Of a stretch of 7,682 bases of DNA, positions 1 through 4,971 are shown in pieces. Under the pieces are notes generated by a model. That model was not told the origin of the DNA. It ran no database searches and worked only from the letters and a program-made list of their open reading frames with translations. The stretch spans positions 1 to 7,682 of the forward strand of contig JAISNE010000264.1 in assembly GCA_031276375.1 (NCBI GenBank), written 5' to 3'. The first letter of the stretch is position 1; each line of letters starts with the position of its first letter. The position numbers and the translations under genes were made by a program. Source of the DNA: Accumulibacter sp. (GTDB lineage: Bacteria; Pseudomonadota; Gammaproteobacteria; Burkholderiales; Rhodocyclaceae).

Positions 1-119
1 CAGAATTGTCGTTCGTAGAACGAAAAGATACCCTTGGGCCGTGTTCAACCGACCTTTTCCCCGGTACGTCAACAAGTTATTCAGTCGAGCCGAACACGTC
101 CCGCTTCTTTTCTGTTCAG
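1..119. other. Downstream end of left operon, no gene seen
   Basis: These 119 bases follow the stop codon of the small OB-fold gene on the minus strand. I see no complete gene. A short perfect inverted repeat (TCGTTC, loop GTA, GAACGA; 9-23) is present, but no T-run follows it on the minus strand, so I do not call it a terminator. The operon may continue beyond the left edge. Confidence 0.4.
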
Positions 120-338
120 TTAGAAAGAAAATATTGGCATGCCATTTTCCCCCTGTCCGATTTCTCTCACCTCTTGACCTACGCAGATTTCCATGTCTGG
201 CTTGTAACCCACCAACAAGCTGGCGAAACGACTTCCTTCTGGCGTTTCCAGAATGGCACTCACATAGGGCACCTTATCTTCGAATTCCTTGGATGACGAA
301 AAAAGCACCGAATAGGTATAGATTCTTGCACTTGCCAT
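120..338 (-). CDS. Small OB-fold (DUF35-type) protein, thiolase partner
   Basis: This 72-residue protein resembles the C-terminal OB-fold half of DUF35 proteins. Residues 24-57 (PYVSAILETPEGSRF, then LLVGYKPDMEICVGQEV) follow the usual order of beta strands ending in a 'G..V' segment. DUF35 proteins normally have an N-terminal zinc ribbon with four cysteines before the OB-fold. Here that part is absent: the only cysteine is Cys52, so no zinc site can form. In known systems (BbsA with BbsB in toluene degradation, PhlB in phloroglucinol synthesis, the archaeal thiolase/HMG-CoA synthase complex) the DUF35 protein binds a thiolase-fold enzyme. Its position 3 nt after the thiolase stop argues for the same role here. 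The start is supported by a strong Shine-Dalgarno sequence (344-352, GGGGGAGGT on the minus strand) 5 nt upstream, which overlaps the end of the thiolase gene. The family call is by pattern recognition; the function is inferred. Confidence 0.72.
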   Translation of the reverse strand: MASARIYTYSVLFSSSKEFEDKVPYVSAILETPEGSRFASLLVGYKPDMEICVGQEVREIGQGENGMPIFSF

Positions 339-341
339 GAC

Positions 342-1508
342 TTACCTCCCCCGGAAAATATTGATCACGCAGGTTCCCGCTGAACCACCCAGATTGTGAG
401 CTAAACCGATATCCGCCTTTTTCAATTGGCGATTACCGGCATTGCCGCGAATCTGGGTAACGACTTCAAATATCTGACTAATGCCCGTAGCGCCAATTGG
501 GTGTCCCTTGGCTTTCAACCCTCCACTGACATTGATCGGTTTTTTACCGTCGCGTGCCGTCACACCTTCAGCTACGGCGTCAGCACCTTTGCCGGGATCG
601 AAAAAGCCAAGGTCTTCCGTGTTGATGATTTGCGTGATGGTGAAACAATCGTGCACTTCGGCAAAATCGATGTCTGCCGCCTTTAGGCCGGCCTGGCCGT
701 AGGCTTGGGCGGCAGCGGCCTTGCTGGCGGAAAAACTAGTGATAACCTTCTTGGAGGCCAAAGTGAGCGTGTCGCCCGCATGGCCGGAGCCGACGAGTTC
801 AACGGCGCGGTGCTTCGATTCGAGGCTCTCGGCTACGTCACTGGCAGCCAATACGACAAAGGCTGCCCCGTCGGTGACCAGCGAACAGTCATACAGCGAT
901 AGAGGAGAGGCGATCATGTCAGCCGCTAAGATTTTTTCCAGAGGAACGTCCTTTTGCATCTGCGCGTCAGGATTGAGCAGCGCGTTCTGGTGAGCGTTAT
1001 AAGCGCACAAACCCATTTCGCGCTTCACGTTGCGGTACTCGTAAAAATAACGGTGGGCAATCATGGCGAAACAGGCCGGAAAGGTAAAACCCTGCATAGC
1101 CTCTAAGTCATAGTCCATCGCCGAGGCAATGGCTGTGGTCACTGTCGGTGTAGACTGATGAGTCATTTTCTCAACTCCGCCGACAAGTGCAATGTCATAA
1201 ACACCAGCCATGATGCTCATTACGGCCATGCGAAAAGCCAAGCTGCCGGAAGCACAAGCACCTTCGGTACGCACAGCGGGGATGTTACCCAGTTCCAGCA
1301 CTTCAATGGCCAGCGATCCCATATGCCCTTGACCGCACAAATACGAACCGTTGAAGTTTCCCATGTACAAGGCATCGATCTGCTTTTTGTCGATGCCGGC
1401 ATCCGCGATGGCATTGTTTCCCGCTTCGCGGATCAAGTCATGCAGGCTACGGTCGGCGAGTTTGCCCATTTTCGTTTCGCCAATACCGATGACGGATATT
1501 TTGCGCAT
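342..1508 (-). CDS. Thiolase, SCP-x type (acetyl-CoA acetyltransferase-like)
   Basis: This 388-residue enzyme is expected to cleave a 3-oxoacyl-CoA with free CoA, giving acetyl-CoA and a shortened acyl-CoA, or to run the reverse condensation. It is cytoplasmic. Visible thiolase marks are the nucleophile Cys85 in EGACASGS (82-89), HDCF at 286-289, the signature NVSGGLKAKGHPIGATG (326-342) with His336, and a C-terminal HNLGGSAGTC (371-380). The HDCF motif, the lack of the longer loop domain of classical PcaF/AtoB thiolases and the short C-terminus point to the SCP-x (sterol carrier protein X-like) branch. Length is normal for that branch. The reading frame stays open upstream to 1601, but the start at 1508 is preferred: it opens with the typical MRKISVIGIG and has GAGGAG (1515-1520) 6 nt upstream. 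That site overlaps the TGA of the CoA-transferase beta gene. The true substrate cannot be read from sequence. Confidence 0.9.
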   Translation of the reverse strand: MRKISVIGIGETKMGKLADRSLHDLIREAGNNAIADAGIDKKQIDALYMGNFNGSYLCGQGHMGSLAIEVLELGNIPAVRTEGACASGSLAFRMAVMSIMAGVYDIALVGGVEKMTHQSTPTVTTAIASAMDYDLEAMQGFTFPACFAMIAHRYFYEYRNVKREMGLCAYNAHQNALLNPDAQMQKDVPLEKILAADMIASPLSLYDCSLVTDGAAFVVLAASDVAESLESKHRAVELVGSGHAGDTLTLASKKVITSFSASKAAAAQAYGQAGLKAADIDFAEVHDCFTITQIINTEDLGFFDPGKGADAVAEGVTARDGKKPINVSGGLKAKGHPIGATGISQIFEVVTQIRGNAGNRQLKKADIGLAHNLGGSAGTCVINIFRGR

Positions 1509-1518
1509 ATAGGTCTCC

Positions 1519-2175
1519 TCAGTTAAGAACCATCTCTTGCAAATCGGAACTGACCTCAAAAGAAGCTTCAGTCTTTTGTCTGATCTCCTGTACGCTGACA
1601 CCGGGAGCAGTCTCAGTGAGCACGAGGCCCTGCGGCGTCACCATAAAAACCGATAACTCTGTGATGATCATGGAAACGACTTTCTGTCCAGTCAGGGGAT
1701 AGGTGCACCTTTTCAGAATCTTCGGACTGCCGTCCTTGGTACAGTGCTCCATAGTGGCAATAACACGCTTAGCTCCGCAGACCAAGTCCATGGCACCACC
1801 CATGCCGGCAATCTTGCCGCCCGGCACCATCCAGTTGGCCAAGTTGCCTTCTATGTCTACCTGCATTGCACCGAGCACGGAGGTGCTCAAATGTCGCCCC
1901 CGGATGAGTCCGAAAGAAGTGCAACTATCAACGATGGCACCTCCGGGAATGATGGAAACGGGGTTCTCACCTGCGTCCGTGCTGAAAAGATCAATCGGTT
2001 TGCTAGGATCATGAGGACCGCAACCCACAATACCGTTTTCAGCTTGCAGATAAATCTTGACTCCTTCCTTGATGTATTTCACCGCGAGGTTGGGGATACC
2101 AGCGCCGAGATTGACCATCTCGCCGTTCTTGAATTCCTGAGCGACTCTACAGGCGATCAGTTCTTTACTGTTCAT
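1519..2175 (-). CDS. 3-oxoacid CoA-transferase, beta subunit (AtoA/CtfB-like)
   Basis: This is the 218-residue beta subunit of a family I CoA-transferase. With the alpha subunit it moves CoA from a donor such as succinyl-CoA or acetyl-CoA to a 3-oxoacid such as acetoacetate, through a glutamyl-CoA thioester. The catalytic glutamate is Glu46 in QAENGIVG (44-51). Other family marks are the N-terminal LGAGIPN (23-29), PGGAIVDS (77-84), the glycine-rich GGKIAGMGGAMDLV (119-132) and LTETAPGVSVQEI (186-198). Length fits AtoA/CtfB (about 216-221). PcaJ/CatJ (3-oxoadipate) and ScoB have the same architecture, so I give no symbol. The start is fixed by AGGAGGT (2181-2187) 5 nt upstream, directly after the TAA of the alpha gene. 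Ten bases separate its stop from the thiolase start, so the genes are surely co-transcribed. Confidence 0.93.
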   Translation of the reverse strand: MNSKELIACRVAQEFKNGEMVNLGAGIPNLAVKYIKEGVKIYLQAENGIVGCGPHDPSKPIDLFSTDAGENPVSIIPGGAIVDSCTSFGLIRGRHLSTSVLGAMQVDIEGNLANWMVPGGKIAGMGGAMDLVCGAKRVIATMEHCTKDGSPKILKRCTYPLTGQKVVSMIITELSVFMVTPQGLVLTETAPGVSVQEIRQKTEASFEVSSDLQEMVLN

Positions 2176-2187
2176 CGAGTACCTCCT

Positions 2188-2841
2188 TTAGCCTTGCACC
2201 AGAATGTCAACAACAACGCCGGGCACATGTACATCCTGTGGATGGATGCAACCGGCGGGTTCAATCGGCTTATTTACTTGGACGATCACCAAGTCCGCCG
2301 CAAAACACATGGCTTGAGAAAAAGCTCTTTGAGTCAGATAAAAAACCAAGTTGCCTTCGGTGTCTGCCCGGTCGGCTTCGATGATAGCTACGTTGCCCCG
2401 AATGGGAGTGTGGTATAGCCAGTCCTTGCCATTCAAGCTAACACGTTGAGCCCATTTTTCCTCGACCAGAGTACCCAAGCCGACTGGAGTCAAAACACCA
2501 CCTAAGCCAAACCCGCCCGCGCGGATGCGTTCGGCAAAAGTACCTTGAGGACAGAGTTCGAGCTCGATCTTGCCTTCTTCAATCAACTTCGGTAGTACAG
2601 CCAAACGTCCGCACCAGGAGAATATGCATTTTTTTACCTGCCCTGCCGCGACAAGCCTGCCTACGCCTTTTTCCGTAGTATTGCCATCATTGTTAATGAC
2701 CGTCAGATTCTTCTGGCCTTGTCTGAGAAGCTCGTCCACAATCAGTTCCGGCGTACCGTTTCCATAGAAACCACCGGCAAGGATGATGTCCCCATCCTTT
2801 ATCTGGCAGACCGCTTGTTCTACATCGCATAGAGTTGCCAC
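2188..2841 (-). CDS. 3-oxoacid CoA-transferase, alpha subunit (AtoD/CtfA-like)
   Basis: This 217-residue alpha subunit pairs with the beta subunit encoded 12 nt downstream to form the active CoA-transferase. Family features are the CoA-binding glycine loop GGFYGNGTPE (23-32), the CPQGTFAERIRAGGFGLGG segment (97-115) followed by LTPVGLGT, and a C-terminal VPGVVVDILVQ (206-216). The alpha subunit does not carry the catalytic glutamate, which lies in beta. Length matches AtoD/CtfA (about 217-220). I place the start at a GTG (2841-2839), because it gives the expected N-terminus and sits 5 nt after a strong GAGGAGG (2847-2853). An overlapping ATG two bases upstream is in the wrong frame. It is the first gene of the operon, with about 145 nt between the predicted transcription start and the start codon. 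Which 3-oxoacid it activates is not determined by these motifs. Confidence 0.92.
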   Translation of the reverse strand: MATLCDVEQAVCQIKDGDIILAGGFYGNGTPELIVDELLRQGQKNLTVINNDGNTTEKGVGRLVAAGQVKKCIFSWCGRLAVLPKLIEEGKIELELCPQGTFAERIRAGGFGLGGVLTPVGLGTLVEEKWAQRVSLNGKDWLYHTPIRGNVAIIEADRADTEGNLVFYLTQRAFSQAMCFAADLVIVQVNKPIEPAGCIHPQDVHVPGVVVDILVQG

Positions 2842-2942
2842 ATACGCCTCCTCGTTCCTTATGTTTGGTAAAAACTTCTGGCATTCTGAAAAACGGAATT
2901 ACCGTTATCTCATGCACTGCTAATTATTTCACGACAAACACA

Positions 2943-2985
2943 GTCAACGGCCACGGTCAGTACTTAATAGTACTCGGTCGTTGAC
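2943..2985. promoter_or_regulatory. Imperfect inverted repeat, candidate operator
   Basis: The outer arms GTCAACG (2943-2949) and CGTTGAC (2979-2985) are perfect inverted repeats. Inside them lies a second perfect inverted repeat, AGTACT-TAAT-AGTACT (2959-2974). The two have slightly different centres. The element sits immediately downstream of the -10 box, where a repressor would block transcription of the CoA-transferase operon. No regulator gene is visible in the window. As RNA it could also fold at the 5' end of the leader. Confidence 0.5.
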
Positions 2986-2992
2986 TATAGTC

Positions 2993-3020
2993 AGTATACT
3001 AAGTTCAACAAGAGAGTCAA
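2993..3020 (-). promoter_or_regulatory. Sigma70-type promoter of the CoA-transferase operon
   Basis: On the minus strand, TTGACT (3020-3015) and TATACT (2998-2993) are separated by 16 bp. Each matches the sigma70 consensus hexamer in five of six positions. This is the best promoter in the region upstream of the alpha-subunit gene. Transcription would start near 2986, giving a leader of about 145 nt. The -35 box lies within one of the repeated AGTCAAC heptamers. The left end of IS copy 1 is only about 30 bp upstream. Confidence 0.6.
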
Positions 3021-3037
3021 CAGTAATTTGAGTCAAT
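3015..3037. repeat. AGTCAAC/AGTCAAT heptamers, part of a repeated set
   Basis: AGTCAAC at 3015-3021 and AGTCAAT at 3031-3037 repeat the heptamer seen at 2942-2948 and, inverted (GTTGACT), at 2980-2986. There are four occurrences within 96 bp, two overlapping or flanking the -35 box and two framing the inverted repeat below the -10 box. This layout suggests binding sites for one regulator. Confidence 0.4.
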
Positions 3038-3052
3038 TGTTAAGAGCTTTTG

Positions 3053-3086
3053 ATCTGTCCGTATCCATAGCGCGATATCTGTCCGG
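3053..3086 (+). repeat. IS left-end motif pair, copy 1
   Basis: ATCTGTCCG (3053-3061) is repeated as ATCTGTCCGG (3077-3086) with a period of 24 bp. The same spacing recurs in front of copy 2. Subterminal repeats of this kind are often transposase-binding sites; that role is inferred here. Confidence 0.5.
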
Positions 3087-3102
3087 TCGTCATAGTCACC
3101 CG

Positions 3103-3118
3103 AAGGAGGTGGCGAATG
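3103..3118 (+). promoter_or_regulatory. Ribosome binding site and original ATG of transposase copy 1
   Basis: AAGGAGGT (3103-3110) lies 5 nt before an ATG at 3116. This ATG is in frame with the transposase but is followed by an in-frame TAG at 3122. In copy 2 the equivalent ATG (3713) lies exactly the same distance (18 nt) before the shared TTACAG/CTACAG sequence. The ATG at 3116 is therefore very likely the ancestral start. Confidence 0.6.
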
Positions 3119-3637
3119 GGATAGACAGAGTTGTTACAGGAGATACGGAAGATGAGGTTCGAAGAAGCCTATGAACGCTGGAATACGGGTCGGCTGACGC
3201 AGGGAGAGGTGGCCCGGTTGCTGGGGACGAGCGAACGCACCTTCCGTCGCTATCTTTCGCGGTTCGAGGAAGAGGGCCGGGAAGGGCTGATGGATCGTCG
3301 GCTGGGAAGCCCGAACCGGGCGGCGCCGGTGGATGAAGTGATGGCGATGCAGGAGCGGTATCGGCAGTGGCACGAAGGCTGGAACGTGCGGCACTTCCAC
3401 GAGTGGTACCGGCGCGACGGTGGGCCGCGCAGCTACAGCTGGGTGAAAAAGCACCTGCCAGCGGCGGGGCGGGTCGATCGGGAGAAAAAGAAAGGGAGGC
3501 ATCGCAAGAAGCGGGAATGCATGCCCTTGCCCGGAATGATGATCCACCCGGACGGCAGTCGGCATGAATGGGTGGAAGGGCAAAGCTGGGAGCTGATCGT
3601 GACGATGGACGACGCGACCAGCGAGCACTACGACTGA
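3116..3637 (+). pseudogene. ISNCY-family transposase, N-terminal fragment with early stop
   Basis: This fragment matches the N-terminal part of ISNCY-family transposases as I know them. Numbered from the TTG at 3131 (168 residues), a helix-turn-helix spans about 21-56 (RLTQGEVARLLGTSERTFRR, then EEEGREGLMDRR). A second DNA-binding segment with WNVRHFHEWYRRDGG lies around 84-98. The start of the DDE catalytic domain follows, with PGMMIHPDGSRHEW (134-147), whose Asp141 is probably the first catalytic aspartate, and then LIVTMDDATSEHYD (155-168). The second aspartate and the glutamate are missing, because the gene ends where the left end of copy 2 starts; the TGA at 3635 is supplied by that end. 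Upstream, the natural ATG (3116) is followed by TAG at codon 3. Translation could only begin at the TTG or by readthrough. The fragment might bind the IS ends and act as an inhibitor, but it cannot transpose. Confidence 0.75.
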
Positions 3638-4115
3638 ATCCGTCCGGAGTTGTAGCAAATGAACTGTTCGGTGGTCATCGTCATCATCTTCCCCAAGAGG
3701 AGGAGGATGGGGATGAATCGGATGGAACTGCTACAGGAGATGCGGAAGATGAGATTCGGAGAAGCATGGCGGCCGGAACAATGGCTTGGCCTGATGGTGA
3801 CGATGGATGGTGCCACAGGGGAACACGGCGACAGGCATCAGATGGAAGAAGAAAGGATGTCGAGTTTTCCGGGAACACGGCCAGTCATGGGGAATCCACG
3901 GCTTGCCCGCGCTTTCCGTAGCGACCGAGGTAACCACTATTGGCCCACGCTGGAAACCGGGGGCGAAGTGGACAAGACAAACCCGACTCCGTTCGAACGA
4001 GCGTTGCCACCCATCGGAATCGTCTTGATCAAGGAACTGGTACGGATGGAGATCGTGGCGCGGGAGGCGGCGGGCTGTTGTTTTCGGAAAATCTGTCCGC
4101 CGCGTTTCGATGCCG
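3635..4115 (+). mobile_element. ISNCY-type insertion sequence, copy 2, internally deleted
   Basis: A second, more eroded copy of the same kind of element lies directly behind copy 1 in the same orientation. It has its own left end, with the TGTCCG-type motif pair 24 bp apart (CGTCCGG at 3641-3647, TGTTCGG at 3665-3671), and short transposase segments joined by deletions. The best shared block, 3134-3168 versus 3731-3765, is identical at 31 of 35 positions. A second block, 3581-3634 versus 3779-3832, is identical at 36 of 54. This divergence shows it is not a fresh duplication. The right boundary, about 40 bp short of the M55 gene stop, is approximate, and no inverted copy of the end motif is seen there. 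Confidence 0.55.
3641..3671 (+). repeat. IS left-end motif pair, copy 2
   Basis: GTCCGG (3642-3647) and GTTCGG (3666-3671) are 24 bp apart, the same period as in copy 1. The second is followed by TGGTCATCGTCAT, matching TCGTCATAGTCAC of copy 1. This marks the start of copy 2. Confidence 0.5.
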
Positions 4116-4120
4116 GGCCA
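3713..4120 (+). pseudogene. ISNCY-family transposase remnant with internal deletions
   Basis: This is a compressed transposase remnant in one open frame, starting at an ATG (3713) preceded by a run of GAGG repeats. Its segments match the family in the correct order. MELLQEMRKMRFGEAW (3722-3769) is the N-terminus. A deletion removes about 140 residues including the helix-turn-helix and the first catalytic Asp. LMVTMDGATGEHGD then corresponds to LIVTMDDATSEHYD of copy 1. A MEEERMSSF-type segment follows, then SDRGNHYW (3920-3943) with the probable second catalytic Asp (codon 3923-3925), then ETGGEVDKTNPT. The glutamate region (normally ...RGRSER...) is absent. A weaker match, FRKICPPRFDA at about 4084-4116, may be the C-terminal part. 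Around 3863-3920 the family-like residues (FREHG, then HGLPAL) appear in another frame, so paired compensating indels are likely. It is non-functional. Its open frame runs on by chance opposite the M55 gene. Confidence 0.6.
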
Positions 4121-4152
4121 TCCGTGACAGGCCGCGGGAGGCAGTCTGGCGC

Positions 4153-4971
4153 TCAGTTCAGCGCGGAGGCCATTGCCGACAGGCAGTTCATCATGCGCAG
4201 CGCGTGTTCCACGGAGGCGGCGGAAAATTGCAGGGTGACGCTGTCGATGCGTTCGAGCGCCGGCCACTGGCAGAACAGGTCGGCATGCGCCGGGGTTTGC
4301 GTCTGCACGCGGGCTTGCGCCGGGGTTTCCAGGAGCAGCGGCCGGGCCGGGCCGATGGCGGCCATCGCCTGTTTGGCGCCGGCGCGGATGGCTTCGCGCG
4401 ATGCTTGCGGCGAGAGCGAGACGGCGCTGTGCCGTCCGGCGGATTGCTTGGTCACGATGAAAACGCAGTGCGGGAAGAGCGGGCGGGTTTCTTCGGCGAA
4501 AACGTCGTCGCCGCTGGCGAAGATGACCGGGACGCCGAGTTCGCCAGCCAGCGCGCCGTAGAGTCCGGCCTCGCCGAGTTCGCGTCCGTTCAGCCAGACG
4601 CGGGCGAACGCGGAGCTGTTGATGGTGTGCGCCAGCACGCCTTTCGTTTGCGCGCGCGCGTGGAATCCCACCAGCATCACTCCGTCGAATCCCGCTTCCA
4701 GGCCGGCCATCATGCCCAGCGCGCGCGGTTTGCCGCTCACCAGGCGCGCGCGCGGGTCGAGTTCGTCGGCCAGCAGGTTGCGGTAGGCGCCGTGCGAGTC
4801 GTTGACGCGCACTTCGGCGGCGCCACCTTCGAACGCGCCGCGCGCCGCCGCGCTGGCTTCGCCGGTCATCCAGCGCCGGGCGCGTTCGTATTCGGCGCTG
4901 CCCGCCCGCGTCTGTTCCGGGTGAACGACGCCGGCGACGCCTTCGATGTCGGTAGCGATCAGGATGCGCAT
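4153..4971 (-). CDS. M55 family D-aminopeptidase (DppA-like)
   Basis: This 272-residue zinc peptidase resembles DppA of Bacillus subtilis, which removes N-terminal D-amino acids from short peptides in the cytoplasm. All the residues I associate with the DppA active site are present at nearly the same numbers: Asp8 and Glu10 (ATDIEG), His60 (VNDSHGAYRN), His104 (GFHA), the presumed nucleophile His115 (LAHTINSS) and Glu134 (ELGEAG). Length is normal and no signal peptide is seen. The ATG at 4971 gives the canonical [11 protein letters not shown] start, has GAGG about 7 nt upstream, and overlaps the end of the P1 peptidase gene by 13 nt. It is the last visible gene of the peptide-uptake operon. 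Its stop lies about 40 bp from the eroded IS copy 2, and I see no terminator between them. True substrates may be L- or D-peptides; only the fold and active site are secure. Confidence 0.92.
   Translation of the reverse strand: MRILIATDIEGVAGVVHPEQTRAGSAEYERARRWMTGEASAAARGAFEGGAAEVRVNDSHGAYRNLLADELDPRARLVSGKPRALGMMAGLEAGFDGVMLVGFHARAQTKGVLAHTINSSAFARVWLNGRELGEAGLYGALAGELGVPVIFASGDDVFAEETRPLFPHCVFIVTKQSAGRHSAVSLSPQASREAIRAGAKQAMAAIGPARPLLLETPAQARVQTQTPAHADLFCQWPALERIDSVTLQFSAASVEHALRMMNCLSAMASALN

Larger units (their letters stand above)
2842..3051. other. Upstream region of the CoA-transferase operon
   Basis: This AT-rich stretch between the alpha-subunit gene and the first IS end holds the predicted leader, operator-like repeats and promoter of the left operon. 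A small inverted repeat (AACGG / CCGTT, 2892-2906) in the leader is followed on the minus strand by a short T-run, but its 5-bp stem is too weak to call an attenuator. I see no coding region here. Confidence 0.6.
3052..3634 (+). mobile_element. ISNCY-type insertion sequence, copy 1, 3' part missing
   Basis: This is the left part of an insertion sequence. It starts with a non-coding end of about 64 bp that carries the motif TGTCCG twice, 24 bp apart (3056-3061 and 3080-3085). The start of an ISNCY-type transposase follows. The element stops abruptly at about 3634, where the equivalent left end of copy 2 begins. No right end belonging to this copy is visible. Orientation is opposite to both flanking operons. 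The left boundary is judged only by where similarity to copy 2 begins (about 3050), so it is uncertain by several bases. Confidence 0.65.

Noticed and set aside
9..23. TCGTTC-GTA-GAACGA hairpin as terminator of the left operon
   Set aside because: No T-run follows on the minus strand and the stem is short. It could be chance or a small operator.
1509..1601. Longer N-terminus for the thiolase
   Set aside because: The extra 31 residues lie inside the CoA-transferase beta gene in another frame and are not thiolase-like. The start at 1508 has a good ribosome binding site.
2892..2906. AACGG/CCGTT hairpin followed by Ts in the operon leader as an attenuator
   Set aside because: The stem is only 5 bp with two A-T pairs. 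No leader peptide or competing structure is evident.
2693..2917. Open frame from a GTG at 2917 overlapping the alpha-subunit start
   Set aside because: It is in a different frame from the alpha gene, has no ribosome binding site, and becomes an out-of-frame reading of a well-supported gene.
2981..3000. Plus-strand TTGACT and TATACT as a promoter for the IS
   Set aside because: The spacing is only 8 bp, too short for a sigma70 promoter. The same bases make better sense as minus-strand promoter and operator elements.
3134..3658. Minus-strand open frame opposite transposase copy 1
   Set aside because: Antisense to a recognisable ISNCY fragment, Pro/His-rich, with no domain.
4091..4099. ATCTGTCCG as a third IS end motif
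   Set aside because: It is in direct rather than inverted orientation and lacks the partner motif 24 bp away. It falls in a stretch that reads as possible transposase C-terminus.
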